A stretch of 64,000 bases of DNA. Source: Mycteria americana (taxonomy: Eukaryota; Chordata; Aves; Ciconiiformes; Ciconiidae). The position numbers were made by a program, and so were the translations under genes. Of this stretch, positions 25,806 to 38,963 are shown in pieces. The stretch lies in contig NC_134396.1 of assembly GCF_035582795.1 (NCBI RefSeq), positions 34,238,183-34,302,182 of the forward strand. Direction: 5' to 3'. How positions within the stretch are numbered: the first letter of the stretch is position 1; each line of letters begins with the position of its first letter. Below the pieces are notes generated by a model. It was given only the letters and a program-made list of their open reading frames with translations. It was not told the DNA's origin and did no database searches.

Positions 25806-27649
25806 GGAAGTTGAAAGGGTATCCAAGAAATGAGGTAACCCTCTGCTGCTTTTTGCACTAAAAATACCCAACAGCAAAACACCAGTGGTATGGTGATCCT
25901 TGTAGATGTCCTTTGTTTACAGTTCCTGCATCTGGGCTTAGGGAAGAAGAACCCAAGATTAAATTGTAAAACTGTGTAATTTAAACGATACTGTTAAAAG
26001 ATAAGTTGTCCTGCAACAAATTTTCTCTGTAAATCTAAAATCCTAGAGCTAACCCCGTATGTTCACAGAAATGTGTTTGTAGTGTACAGCAGAACTTGAA
26101 GAAAATTTATCTCCTGGACCCATTCAAGACCTTCAAGACCAGCTCTCTTGCTGATGAACCATTAACTAGTAAAAGGCCTAACTGCAATTTTCTTTTCCAG
26201 GAGTCCCACTGCTGGGATGAAGCTTTTCTGGGAACTAAAGGGGATTTTCTTGCTAAGGAATGTGGTGTACACCCAGGAGCTGTCTGAGAGTGGAAAATAT
26301 TACAAAGCAGTGGACATTAAGTAGTTTATGGAGTTAAAAGAAGAATATAGGGAATTGACATTCAAATCTGAAATGCCTTTCTGAGTATTACTTACACTGT
26401 ACCTGTGAAGAGTGAAGTAAAGGAGCTTCTGCCCCACCACAGGCTCTGATGAATGAACCTTAATGCAGCTGGTGACACTAATACTTTACAACATTCAAGC
26501 ATAGCAACACCTGTTAATTCTGTATGAAAGTCCTCGTGATCTGTATTAAGCAATTCTTTACAGCTTCCTGTATTTCTTTATCAGAATAGTAGATGTAGAC
26601 CTGAAACAAGTAAAACAGTAACAATGTTTATAAAGTAAGGTTTTTCTATTAAAAATGAGGACTAAATCTCAAAAAAAAAAACCTTTGCAGAAGTGACTGG
26701 GTTTGTTGCCCTGAAGATAAATGGCCAGTCTTACTGCTTGTCCAAAACCAGATTTGACTGAGATTCCTACTTAAAATCTGTTTTAATTACTTTTACATAC
26801 CTGAAGTAAGAATTTAGCAAACTGAGTCTACATCTTCAACAGTCAACTATTTACAGCTGCTCCAGATAAATAATAAGAACATTGTCCTGCAGTTACAAAT
26901 AAAAACACACAGATTATAAATGTTTCAGGTATTTTCTCTAAATTGGAGGTCACTGCAAAAACATGTTAAGATAATAAATCTACCGTATAAACATACTCTC
27001 CTGGCACTCAGCAGGGGCCCGCTTGGGATCATTTATCTCCAGTTCATTATCTTGTCTGCATTATTCAGCAGCCTGGTTCATGCTCAATGGGCTTCAAACA
27101 ACTTTTAACAGCTGAAGTCTTCTTCAGTTTTGACTTACTCTCTCACTTCGTAATAAAAGGTTGAAAGTTGCACAAATCGCTATGGTGAATTAATATCATT
27201 AATACCATAGTTCAGTGCTCCTTATTTATATGGTACCGTGAATGTTCAACTTGGAATTAGCTCATATACATGGCACGATTCCATTTAAGCATTGTTACAT
27301 TCACTTTCATATATGAATAACAGTTGTTAATTCAAAAGGCATGTTATGCACCCTTGAGGTATATATATATACACATATATACACTTGTGAAATTATGATT
27401 ATTGTCTTAAAATTATAAAATATATAATATTTTATTTTATAAGGATTTATTTTATGTACAAAGATGAACAAAATATCAACATGTTGAAATAAAACTCTGA
27501 ACAAGTAAAGTTTTATTTGTTTATATTTATAATTTGTTGATATGCAAGAGTACTTAAAAATCCACAGAATTATGTATCAGATCATGTATTCCTGAAACAT
27601 CACCAGGACACATTTCAATAAAAGGGTGACAAAGGTATCTGTAACACTG
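25806..27649. other. Intergenic sequence, no gene seen
   Basis: AT-rich non-coding sequence with a short (TA)n-like patch at about 27360-27386. No repeat family or coding signal is recognised. Confidence 0.5.
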
Positions 27650-28279
27650 TGTGTTTGGTTTGTGTGGCAAGGTTTTTTGGGGGGGGGAGGGGGGCTGCAG
27701 GGTGGCTTCTGCGAGAAGATGGCAGAGGCTTCCCCCATGTCCAACAGAGCCAATGCCGGCTTCAAGATGGACCTGCCAGTGGCCAAGGCTGAGCCCATCA
27801 GTGACGGTGGCAGCGCCTCTGTGATAACGTATTTAAGAAGGGAAAACAACTGCTGTGCAACAGCAGCCGGAGAGAGGAGTGAGAATATGTGAGAGAAGCA
27901 CCCCTGCAGACACCGAGGTCAGTGAAGAAGGAGGGGAGGAGGTGCTCCAGGTGCCAGAGCAGAGATTCCCCTGCGGCCCGTGCAGAAGACCATGGTGAGG
28001 CAGGCTGTCCCCCTGCAGCCCACAGAGGTCCATGGTGGAGCAGATATCCACCTGCAGCCCATGGAGGCTGTGACCCTGTGGAGAGCCCACACTGGAGCAG
28101 GCTCCTGGCAGGACCTGTGCCCCCATGGAGAGAGGAGCCCATGCAGGAGCAGGTTTGCTGGCAGGACTTGTGACCCCATGGGGGACCCACGCTGGAGCAG
28201 TCTGTTCCTGAAGGACTGCACCCTGTGGAAGGGACCCCTGCTGGAGCAGTTCATGAAGAACTGCAGCCTGTGGGAAGGA

Positions 28280-28284
28280 CCCAC
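28280..28284. repeat. Left target-site duplication of nested LTR (cccac)
   Basis: The 5-bp cccac directly precedes the TG start of the nested LTR. It is repeated exactly at 28830-28834 after the CA end. Confidence 0.85.
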
Positions 28285-28829
28285 TGTATTGGGTCTGGCT
28301 GAGATGGAGTTAATTTTCCCCATAGCAGCCCTCATAGTGCTGTGCTTTGTATTGGTATCTGGAAAGGTGTTGATAACACACCACTGTTGTGGCTGCTGCT
28401 GAGCAGTGCTCACATGGCGTCAAGGCTGTCTTGCTGATATTCTCTCCCTCACCCAGTAGGCTGGAAGTGGGCAAAATATTGGGAAGGGATATTCCTTACC
28501 ATATGACATCTGCTCAGCAATAAAAGCTAAGAGAAAGGAGGAGGGACGACATTCATTATTATTTGTTTTCCAGAGCAACCGCTATGTGTACTGAAGCCCT
28601 GCTTCCTGGGAAGTGGCTGGACATTGCCTGCTGATGGCAAGTAGAGCATAAATTTTTTGTTTTCTTTTGCTTCCGCGCACAGCCTTTGCTTTTGCTTTAT
28701 TAAACTGCCTTTATCTTGACCCATGAGTTTTTTTCCATCTTATTTTCTCCCTCCCCCATTCTGCTGAGGAGGGGAGTGATAGAGCGGCTTGGTGGGCACC
28801 TGGTGTCCAGCCAAGGTCAACCCACCACA
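28285..28829 (+). mobile_element. Nested 545-bp solo LTR
   Basis: The element starts tgtattgggtctggctgaga and ends tcaacccaccaca, with TG...CA termini and perfect 5-bp duplications (cccac) on both sides. Joining the sequence across it restores the host LTR reading 'ggacccacattggagaa', which confirms insertion into the older LTR. AATAAA at 28519-28524 and ATTAAA at 28699-28704 are candidate LTR polyadenylation signals. Its first 150 bp resemble the start of the solo LTR at 62.1-62.7 kb read on the - strand (shared gagttaat, tagtgctgtg, tgttgataacacac). Its last 70 bp are nearly the same as the end of the host LTR, so the two are related subfamilies. No viral coding sequence remains. Confidence 0.85.
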
Positions 28830-28834
28830 CCCAC
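28830..28834. repeat. Right target-site duplication of nested LTR (cccac)
   Basis: Exact copy of the 5 bp at 28280-28284. It marks the 3' boundary of the nested insertion. Confidence 0.85.
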
Positions 28835-31800
28835 ATTGGAGAATTTTGTGGAGGACTGTCTCCCATGGGTGGGACCCCACACTGGAGCAGGGGACAAGAG
28901 CAAGGAAGAAGGAGTGGCAGAGACAACGCGTGATGAACTGACCACAACCCCCATTCCCCGTCCCCCTGCGCCACTCGCGGGGAGGAGGTGGAGAATTTGG
29001 GAGTGAAGTTGAGCCCAGAAAGAAGGAAGGGGTGGAGGGAAGGTGTTTTAAGATTTGGTTTTATTTCTCATTACCCTACTAGGACTTTTGATTGGCAAGA
29101 AGTTAAATTAATTTCCCTGAGTTGAGACTGTTTTGCCCGTGATGGTAACTGCTGAGTGATCTCCCTGTTCTTATCTTGACCCAGGAGCCTTTAGTCGTAT
29201 TTTTCTCCCCCTGTCCAGCTGAGGAGGGGAGTGATAGAGCGGCTTGGTGGGCACCTGGCATCCAGCCAAGGTCAACCACCACATACTGGTTTTCTCATTC
29301 CTGCAGTTCCAAAAAAGCTTCTTGACAATTGTGGGCTCGTATTGTCAATTTCAGCATTAATTTATGTAATGTATGTCTGCTAAATGAACTCTTGCCATGG
29401 GAAAGAAGGTAAGGGACTGTCATTATTTTCAGGCTAGAAGATATAGGTACATGCTTTGAATTTATGAAAAAAAATCTTTCTTTTTGTCCTAGGAAAAATG
29501 GATTTAAGTAAATCTGAATTCCAAATAAATTACTTGGGAAGGCATGTCTCAACATGAAGATCCAGGATTTACAGAGGTTTTTTTTTACTGGAGATGCAAC
29601 AAAATACACTCTTGCATTTGAAACAGCTAGAATCCAGACAGAGTAAATTCATACTTAAATATTTCTAAAGTAAATACACAACATTCCATGCATTTAGCAG
29701 TGTAAAGTTATGTTAGGGAAAAAAGAAAGAAAAGTACAAATTCAAGTTTCTTTTTAATCTGTATATTTGTCACAGATCTTAAAACAGGCAAGATTTGTTC
29801 CTCTATTCATTTTTCCTCTCTCAGATTAGATTATACAGTAACACAAAAGCTGAAACTTTGGAAAACTGAAGGGGTAATAAATATCCTTATATATCCATGT
29901 TAAATTTATTACATGCTTATCATTGCATACTGATTTGTAAGGTTTCACCACTGGGGAAGAATACATTCTGCAGTCTAAAGGCTATGCCAGTGAATGTATT
30001 TCAGCACCAGCCGGTGCAAAGTTGGTTAACCAGAGGTTGTAACTGAATATAGAACAAATCAAAGTTTTTTTGTAAGCAAAGTGATTGCAGGAACTGCCAA
30101 GAATGCATGCAAACATGGAATGGGGGTAAAAAACAATTACACAGAAGAGCTAATAAAGGTAGGTGAAGGACCTGGCAAATGCCTATTATTTCATCCTATC
30201 AATTTTTTACAATTAAACAACCACCCAACTTCTAATAACAAGTACTGGGATAACAGTACTGACAAGTCTGAAAAATAAAAGTGGTGTGAAATAGAAGGAA
30301 TTTGCAAAGAATCAGGTCCTCACCCTTTTTCATTAAGAATTTCCCGTTAGTATAACTTCTTTCATGGTTTCATTCAGTAGTTTGACCACACCATGATCCT
30401 CCTGCGAAATTAATAGTTGAACTTTCCACTTCTGTTTCCTTTATAAAAATTTGTGAAAATGAACTAAATAAAATAGTCAAAAGAATTTTGCTTTGAAAGC
30501 AAGAAGAGTCATAACATTGTTTTTAACTCCGCATCACATGTATGTGAAGATCAGTTACTGCAATTTGTAAGCTGTGCACTGGTACCATATCCACCTCCCC
30601 AGAAGGAGACACCACACCGAAGCTGCAGATAAATGAATAGACTTAGAGGAGAACTCTACTCATGCTTTTGAACCCTTGAATATTTAATAGCATACCAAGA
30701 GGAAACAGTTCCAACAAGATAAATGAAGAAAGGTACTTGAAGAAGAGACAAAGAGAGCGGAGGAAAAAAGCAGAAATATTGCAGATCTTGGGCAGCCTGT
30801 AGCTGAGAAGGAAGGTGTGAGGACATGAATTTTCGTGCAGGAAGTGTAATTGCCTGCTGGCTTATAACAGAGCTTTGTTGAGATGTGGGCAATGGAAATG
30901 TATTTAAAATGAAAAATGTGTGTTATTAAAGAGCTGACAAAAATAAGGTCAGGCTTTAAAACACATTTGGCCTGCAAACCTGAGATTTCCTCTTGCACTT
31001 GGCATGCTGGGAAAAAAGCAAAAGGTAAAAAATGTGACTATATATAACAGTACTGTTTCTTAAAGTCTACCTCCTTGCTGAGATAAATTTGGTATCGAGA
31101 AAATACAGAAGAGTTTTAATATTGGCCAAAGGGATTCTCTAAGTTTTTGGCACTTCTTTAGGATATGTGAAGACACAAATCTTTTATATTCTTTTATAAT
31201 AGTGCCGCTAGAGACGATCAATTTATTTCAATGTGGCTGACATAAATTTAATGGAACATTAACATCTTAAAACACTTCAAAAAATTATTTTCAAAAGTAC
31301 AGTTTTCTCAGGCTGTGGTAAAACTAGTTTACTGTGTAGATGTCTTTGAATAACAGAACAATTCAGAGCTGTGGTGCATTGGTTTCTATCATTATCCCCC
31401 TATGGATTAAGCAATCCAGCAAGAAATTGTGATATTACAACAGTGAATCACTCTCAAGAGGCTTTACATTCCACTGTGTACTAAGAAATTAATTTGAATG
31501 GGATTAGGAAAGACTATGTAAGAGAGTACTAATAGTAATGATAGATAAGGTAAACCAAAAATAGAAGTAAGAGACAAAAACTATGAAACATTACTAGACG
31601 TGAGGATTCATCACTCATATAGTCAAGAAACTAATCCAGATGTTCTCATGCTTCACTGATTTGCATTTATTATGTGATTTTTTTCTGTTAGAGGCAATAT
31701 GCCTTCAAAATCAAGGTCTCATTTTTATTTTTTCATTTATATAATTTTGCAGAGTTGCTCATCCTCAGAAACAAATACCACAGCACTAGTGTAACTGTGC

Positions 31801-32491
31801 TAGCAGTTGAATAATACATGTTCTTCTGTCAAAGGCTGGTAAAGAGGGAGACCATATCAGCTGTAAAGAGACAAATGCAATCACACAAAGAGTTATCAGC
31901 TTTATGAACTGAGGAGTCTTGACACTACTTGACATTCATTCTCAATTACCAATCTCTGGTTTCTCCCGTTGATTGAACAGCACTACAAAATATCTCAAGT
32001 AAATGAGTGGATTTTGTAAACCCATCATGGTGTAAGTAGCATGCTTCACTCTTCAAAGACGTTGAGTTAGCCCACAAAGCACTAAATGCTAATTTATACC
32101 TGACAGTAGCCACAGACATTTCAAAATGCACCTTTCCACTCTTTTGGATGTTTAGTTTTGAAGAAAGCACTCACTTTTTTGCTGCAATAATGAAGAATGT
32201 TGTAATTAGTTTTGAAAAAAGAACATTTAACTTACAGCTATCTGCAGTAGCAGGTGACTAAAAGCGTTAATTGTCCTCTTTCACATTTCTTCCAGTTATG
32301 ACTCCAGGTAGCCTTGTTTGGAGGGTAAGTTACACTGTATATAAAATGTTGTGGAAGAACAACATGTTCCTAGACCTGCATACTTATTTGGGGTAATGAG
32401 TTTATTTTAGAATCATTGTTATAGTCCTATTTATATTAGCAAACTAGTGAAGTTTCTTGTGGAATTCACCAAGCACTTGATGAACCACAGA

Positions 32492-32518
32492 ATCAGTTGA
32501 TTAAACCAATCAACTGAT
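32492..32518. repeat. Perfect 11-bp inverted repeat with 5-nt loop
   Basis: atcagttgatt (32492-32502) is followed by the loop aaacc and then the exact reverse complement aatcaactgat (32508-32518). In RNA it would form a short stable hairpin. The stem is too short for a microRNA precursor. Confidence 0.9.
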
Positions 32519-33319
32519 CTAGCAAAAAAAATTATGTCATTACTTGTCTAAATTCTGATTTCTATCTAACTTGTCTCTAAACTAGAAAGGTGATTAGAAT
32601 CTTGCAGGATTGACTAAAAAGGCTGTGGGACTTCCTGAACTAAATTTAATTTTGGAAATAAATCATACTCAGTTTTCAGTAGTATCCAATGACCAGTAGA
32701 CAGGTAGGTATAACAATTAATTTTCTTTGCTGTTCAATCTTATAGTATTGATGGGTGATACTTCCATTTAAGACACTTGGACATTTGCACTTTTCAAAGC
32801 ACTAACTTTGTATTCTGTTCTTCTACTAGCCCGATGGCATTCAGATCCCTGAACAATATTCTTATGAACATTCCCCCGACCAGTGCAACACAGAATCTTA
32901 CACAAAACAATCCAACAAATCTGGTCTTTTTTCTTTTGATTCCTGGAAATTTATTATGGCCACTTACTTCACCTTGGACTTCACAAGTTTTGCCCATTTT
33001 TTTCCACTACTCTTCTCGTTGGACAGAGGAAAAAAATAAAAGGCTTCACAGCTGTTCTCTTTAGAAGGTAGTGAAGTGGATTCCTGAACATGCTGTTGCA
33101 ACACAAAAAAGTATCATTACCAGTTCAACTGCTGTATTTTTCTTTTATTTCCTTCCCTCATTGTACAACTGTTGGACTATCAGCAGCTGCAGATAAGCAA
33201 GTCAAATGTTACAATTTAATAGGAAAAGAATACCAGACAACATCATTATGTCACCGAATAAACATCAATATACCACTGTATAAAACTCATGGCTCACCTG
33301 CATCTTGAACAGATAAACT

Positions 33320-33475
33320 GGAAAAACAAAATCAAGACAACGAGGACAATCAAAGTTATGGGGTGCTTTGTCTGAGGAGAAAGTAAATAAATTGAGATCC
33401 TTCAGGCTTATAAAGGTCCAGATGAAGCAAAATATGCAGAAGGCTTTTAAAGTAATCAGTGGCTTCCAGGTCACT
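33320..33475 (+). mobile_element. Possible ancient CR1-type LINE scrap
   Basis: The order of short blocks (acaatcaaagttatgggg, gaggagaaagtaaataa, ccttcaggcttataaagg, cttttaaagtaatcagtgg) resembles the C-terminal part of old CR1-like elements in + orientation. The similarity is weak and is judged from memory. It could equally be unique sequence. Confidence 0.4.
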
Positions 33476-34476
33476 TTCGATGATACTTAAACCTTACATC
33501 AAAATAGCTACACTACAATTCTTTAAATTTAAACTCTTTGAAGGATGCTGATATCACAAAACTATTATTTAATGATGTGTGAGGTTCACTATATTCCTCC
33601 AGCTCCTGTCTGATCTACTGTAATTTATATTACGTAGGGAGCACTTTTTCGCTCTTTAACTTCAGCAAGATCTGTCGAGCTATCTACTCAAAGCTAGCTT
33701 TACTGTGTGGCCCAGTATGTGGTTTCCAGAAAGGATTTTAAATTATTCCAACCAGTTGCTGTTGGCAAGTATGCTATTCTAATAAAAATATGCAGAGAGT
33801 ATAGTCTGCGTTTACTCCCACCTTTCCACAAATTGACATTATATACAATACTCAAGTTCAGATCCAGAAACAAAGCATTAAACCTCTTGCAGCTCTACTT
33901 ACTGGTTCATTGCTCAAGTCCCAAGATGGGTTCCAACCCACCCTGCAGAACCAGAAACAGGCTGATACACTGAGGAGAATTAGGCCTCAGTTTTATGTGT
34001 TCCCACTAACCTCCATGCAAGCACTACCCTCATTCTGAACTACCCTGGAATCAACATATAAGGCATCTTCTGTCCTCATTAATACTTTCAACTGTTGATG
34101 TGCCTATTCAGAAATATCGTCTATCCTCCAAACACGTGCTGCAGAAAGCTTCAGAGACGGCAGTACGCAGAAAAAACATCATTATACATGTGGTTTTGTA
34201 TTATCAGGGAATGTATTAGACAGATCATTTCATTATTTGTTTGGCATATGCACACTGACAGCCCCTCACAGCATTAGTCTTTTCAAATGGATAAATCTGT
34301 TTGAAATGGATTAGCCCTCTTACTTCCCTGTGCAAGAATAATGGTACTGATGCAAATGTAAATCAGCTCTTTTCTGTTACACATCACATTCAAAGCAAAT
34401 GCTTGCATTACAAAGGATATCGATTTGCTGTGAAGGTGTGAAGTGGTTTAGTGGTACAAAATTCTAGTCAACGCTT

Positions 34477-34491
34477 GCTGCCATCTTCTGG
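34477..34491 (-). promoter_or_regulatory. CTCF-like motif, - strand
   Basis: The - strand reads CCAGAAGATGGCAGC, which matches the CTCF core (CCASYAGRKGGCRSY) at 14 of 15 positions. A motif match alone does not show occupancy. Confidence 0.4.
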
Positions 34492-37400
34492 TTTTATAAA
34501 AACCCACAAATGTATTTTAAAAAGACTTCTCTTCAAACCAAAATACTCCTTTGGGACAGACACAAAATGAAATACCACACTTTTAAAAAACCTACAATCC
34601 AATTTCGTAGCAATGTTTGTATCTTACAGGTGCAAGCCTACAAAAAGCATATGTGAAGTATTGAGTTTTGACAACATAAAAAAAGGAATTAGGGTAAAAT
34701 ATTCATAATGCAATTATGTTTTATAGATACTAAAAGTAAGAGATTTTTATTACTGGTAAGTTACCAGTGACAGACATTATGTTTTACTATATAATGTCCT
34801 ACATGATAAATATGTATATACTTACTGATGCATTATGTGCTGTATTTTTATGCTGTATAGAAATTTTACGTTTGTATACAAACCAGATGCTTCAACAAAA
34901 AACCCACAAGATTAAAATAGGTTTTGGGCTTAAGCCCTTTTGACACTGGGAGCACATTACGCTTTTGGACACTGACAGTCAACCTTAACGCAGTACTAGG
35001 AGAAGTGGGAGGGGAGATCAGGAGAATTCTAAAGCAACTTCCGAGGTGCAAATCAACAAGAATTCAGCAGAGGTATGAAATGGGAGACAAGGCCCTAAAT
35101 TCTGAGGTTCAAAACACCAGAAGACATGTGAGTACAAAACAGTGGCACAATGGCCTGCAAGCTAGGTCCAAATAAGCTAGTTCTGGAATTGGAGTAGGAC
35201 CTTCATTTCTAGGAAAAGAGGTTAATTAGCCTAGACATACGACCAAGCTAATGCTTTGGTAATCCAAAATGCATGCATGACGCCATACCACAATTTTCTA
35301 TATCATGGTGATCACTTCAGACCTGTCCTGTTCAGTTTGAAAATGTCATTTTCAATAAATCATTTGGCTTGGTGCTCAGAGACTGTTAAGCAACCTCCTC
35401 TACATGTGCACAAATCTACTAAATGCCACTGAAATTCACAAAATTACTGTTATTCAGTTGTCTAAGCCTTTAAAACTCTGTGATTTCCCTGCTGTGATAC
35501 AAGAAACACCCTAAAGTAGAAGTGGTTTAGATGCATTTCACTGGGAAGGCTTTGCAGCATGGGAGGCAGCCTGCCTTGCTTGCTGCCTAGAGCAAGCTCT
35601 GTACCTTTGGCCAAACTATTCAAATGGTAAAACCCCAATATGCATTTAATGCCCTAGTACTTCAGTTCAATTCCTAAGTATGCCTTCCTTATTGCTACAC
35701 TTCCATAAATAATGTATGGCCAGCTTGTGGCTGTGTCTTGAGAAGGAGGATTTCAACAGGCATCAAGGCATGTAGATTAAGACTTACACAGTTGAGTCAA
35801 GCAACTTCACGTACTTAAGACAAGCTAAACTTTAGGCATTTTTTACGACTTATTCTTCCAACTACAGAGTATTGCCCAGTGGAAGTAAGAATGAGAAGAG
35901 AGACAATTTCACAAGCAGATGACCATTATTTGAGTTCTGGTCCTCATAACACACATTTTTTCCTCACTGAAAAAATTCCTTAGGTTCAGGGTTCTGTAGA
36001 TAAATAAGCTCAATTCAGTACCAGGAAAAATAAGTGAAGAAATTGCTAGACAGAATTCTACATCATAGTATCAGGGAGAGACCAAGCAGAAGCCTAGAAA
36101 TATCTGCTATGAATCAATAGTATGTTCTTTGAAGAGTTTAAACAGATCTCTTAGAAAACTTTAAACAGAGAGTAAACAGATAATATGGTTTTCCACTATT
36201 CAGTCTGAAAGTTCTTGATAAATTCTCTTACAAGAGAATACTTAGGTCCCTAGTTGACCATGCCATGAAATATTGTCCCAATATAAGAAAAGAGGGTAAG
36301 AGATGTAAAATAGTAAAAATAATCATTGTTCAATACATGAAAAGTTTAAAGAAAGGGTGATTCAAACATGTACATGGGTGTTGACGTATCTACTGTTACT
36401 ACCGATCAAATAAATGAAACAGTACACTTATATTTGTCACAAAATCATGTGCTACAGTCAGGACTACACAGTATTAGAAAGAATTTCAAAATTATCTAAA
36501 CAAACAGGGTCACCAAATTTTTATTCATCATTTCATTTAAAAAAAAATAATTCATCATTCTGAGTTTTCACTTTGATACCTAAAATGTTTACTGGCACAA
36601 ATCAAGAGGGAAAATCATGTTAACAATACTTAATCACTTACTATAATGAAACAGAAAATTCACTGTACATAAAGTAAATGACTATCTTAAACTGGCTGAC
36701 ACCGATTTAGGCATTGCTTCTCAGGGGGCAAGTGGTTTCAGCTACAGTATCAAGTAGTAAGGGACAAAGTTCAAACAATATGTACATGCACAATTTATGC
36801 TTTGAAGGTGGGTGGATATCTGCTTTTCCATGGTTCTTCACTATATTTCCCACAGGGCCCTTCTATTTCTCTTCAGTGATGACTTCAGGCCTCCTAAACA
36901 GTTACCAGTCACAAGTTATCAGCTGCTTTTGCACAAGTTTGCACCCTACCCTAGTGCTTTTTTCATACAGTGATAAAAGTAACCACGGACTTTAATTAGA
37001 CTACCTGGGCTAGGTGTTTTAAAATTAATTGAGCTCTAGTGTCATGTGGGTTTTAGCTACAGTGATCCACCACTCCTCTAACTGGAGTACAACTGCCCAT
37101 ACACTCTCTTCCTATGAAAAAGCTCATACAGGGGAACTACTGGATTCAAATTTGCCATTTGAGCCGTGGAATCCAAGTATCTGCATTTACAACTGCAGAA
37201 CAAGTAGCAGTGCAGAAAGACCAGGAAGTGAGACATAGCCATGATGGCTCCAGTCCCTCTGGACAGAGCAGAGATGGGCAAGTTGACACCCCATCACAGC
37301 AGGGGTAGTCACAGTCCACATCCAAATGGCCTCTTAAGGAACTGTTTTGCCAGGGCTGGTCTACAGGGCCTCTCCACAGATTACAATATCAGTGTTTTTT

Positions 37401-37862
37401 TAAAAGGGAAGACAAATGTGGCATTAATCCCTAGGACTTCTATAAATGATTTTTAGCATCTATATTGGCTTCCTTACCCTGTAGACAGAGATAAAACCTG
37501 CAAGAATGTCTTTGGCAACAAGCTCTATCTTCCCTTCTTGGCCTTTTACCTATGGTACCTAAGGATATCAACAATATGGGAACATCACATAGCCTTGCTC
37601 TACCTACTCCCATATAGAGCTCATCCACTTGCTACTAGATGGTTGCTGCACTGCCAAGGGTGCTTTCCAAAGGCCAATTCCACCTGAAATGCAACTATCT
37701 TTGTGTTGTGAGAATTTGCGTTTGCCCTGTGCACTTAATTTAAAAAGGGACATAAAATACCTTGAAATTATTCATGTTAATTGTAATTATTTGTTGAATA
37801 TAAACTACCAGAAAATGCATGAGCCCATCAATCCACTAGTATGCTGGGAAATCTGCGTATAC

Positions 37863-37877
37863 CCACCAGATGGTGCT
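37863..37877 (+). promoter_or_regulatory. CTCF-like motif, + strand
   Basis: CCACCAGATGGTGCT matches the CTCF core at 14 of 15 positions; the single deviation is T for C at position 12. It points toward VPS13A, opposite to the motif at 34477-34491. Confidence 0.4.
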
Positions 37878-38963
37878 GCCTCCATCATTTAATGAAGACG
37901 GCTCTCCAACCGTAACTCTTAAGTGTCCTCAACGTTGCTAGCTAAACTGCTCATTCACTCTGATTCCGGCAATCTTGTGAGGAAAAACACCAAGTGCCAA
38001 GTTCAGCACCCAGAGGTTCCATTATAGCTAAGGCTTCCCACTAGCATCTGAGCTTTGCCACTCTCTTTTTTTTTTCACCCGTAGTCCTGCCTTTTAAGGT
38101 TTTTTTGTTCTAATATATTCCTATCAGCTGACCCATGACACAGGAGACTGTTAAAAATATAGATACTGCAAAACAGTGCCAGCAATGCACACTTCATGAG
38201 AAAGAGTCATATTTCTGGTCTGCCGAACTGAAACAGATGAAAAAAATATTTAGCCACACACTGACCTTCAGATCTGACACCACATACTTGCTTTCTCTCT
38301 TGTCTCCCTTCTTACTTTTTCCCCCACCAAAACAACTCTAGAGACACGCATTTAGCAGACTAAACAGTCTTACAGGTTAAATCTAGCGTACAAACTACCA
38401 TTTGACTGCTACTGCTACCAACCTTCAGCATTGCAATCAGTATAACTGCAATAGCACAACTATATTTATGACTGAGGTTCAGTAGCACAGCAGAAGTGTG
38501 AATGCAGCATAGGAAGTGCAGGCTTCATTGAAGACTAGTGCTTAGAGTTTAATTAAAACACAAATAATATGTTCAACAATTACATAGCACATATAAATAG
38601 AAGCAAAGAGCCACACGTTGTGCAGGATATGCAGCATACTGTGGGTATTTGTCTCAGCAGCGCAGTAGGAATGTACACTGCGGCTGAACAAATGGAGCTG
38701 TGCTTCACCCGCAGAGGCTAGAAGTAAAGAAAAAGATGGGGATGGCCTATGAGTTCGGTGAAGTGATTTCTTAATTTTAAGGAAGTTATATCTAGCTGCC
38801 ATTTGTGTCAAAAAGAGGTCTGGGTTATACAAAATAGCAAGTAGTGTACCCTGAGCAGTTCTGTCAATAGCATCTGTATCCCGTGAGCAATTTTATTAAC
38901 ATTGGTTTCTCTTGTGTAAATTTGTCATGTCAAAGACACGACAAAGATTGCTTGTATTTCCAG

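Larger units (their letters stand above)
27650..29283 (+). mobile_element. Long avian ERV LTR (ERVL-like), split by a nested LTR
   Basis: This is one long terminal repeat on the + strand, starting tgtgtttggtttgtgtggca and ending ggtcaaccaccaca at 29283. Without the inserted element (28285-28829 plus one copy of the duplication) it is about 1.08 kb long. A TATA-like tatttaag lies at 27830-27837. The middle is built from degenerate units each ending in a 'ctggagcag' or 'gtggagcag' motif, for example near 28035, 28095, 28195, 28240 and 28873. The flanks (cactg at 27645-27649, tactg at 29284-29288) look like a 5-bp target duplication with one change. Five-bp duplications fit class III (ERVL) elements. 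No gag, pol or env coding sequence is present, so it is a solo LTR. The family name cannot be settled from sequence alone. Confidence 0.75.
29284..38963. other. Intergenic sequence, no recognised gene
   Basis: AT-rich non-coding DNA on both strands. It contains a possible ancient CR1 scrap (33320-33475), a perfect 11-bp inverted repeat (32492-32518) and two CTCF-like motifs (34477-34491 and 37863-37877). No open frame here shows a domain. Confidence 0.5.

Noticed and set aside
27798-28413. Several 90-164 codon frames on both strands
   Set aside because: They lie in LTR sequence with repeated units, and the frames are repeat-driven. No viral protein motif is present.
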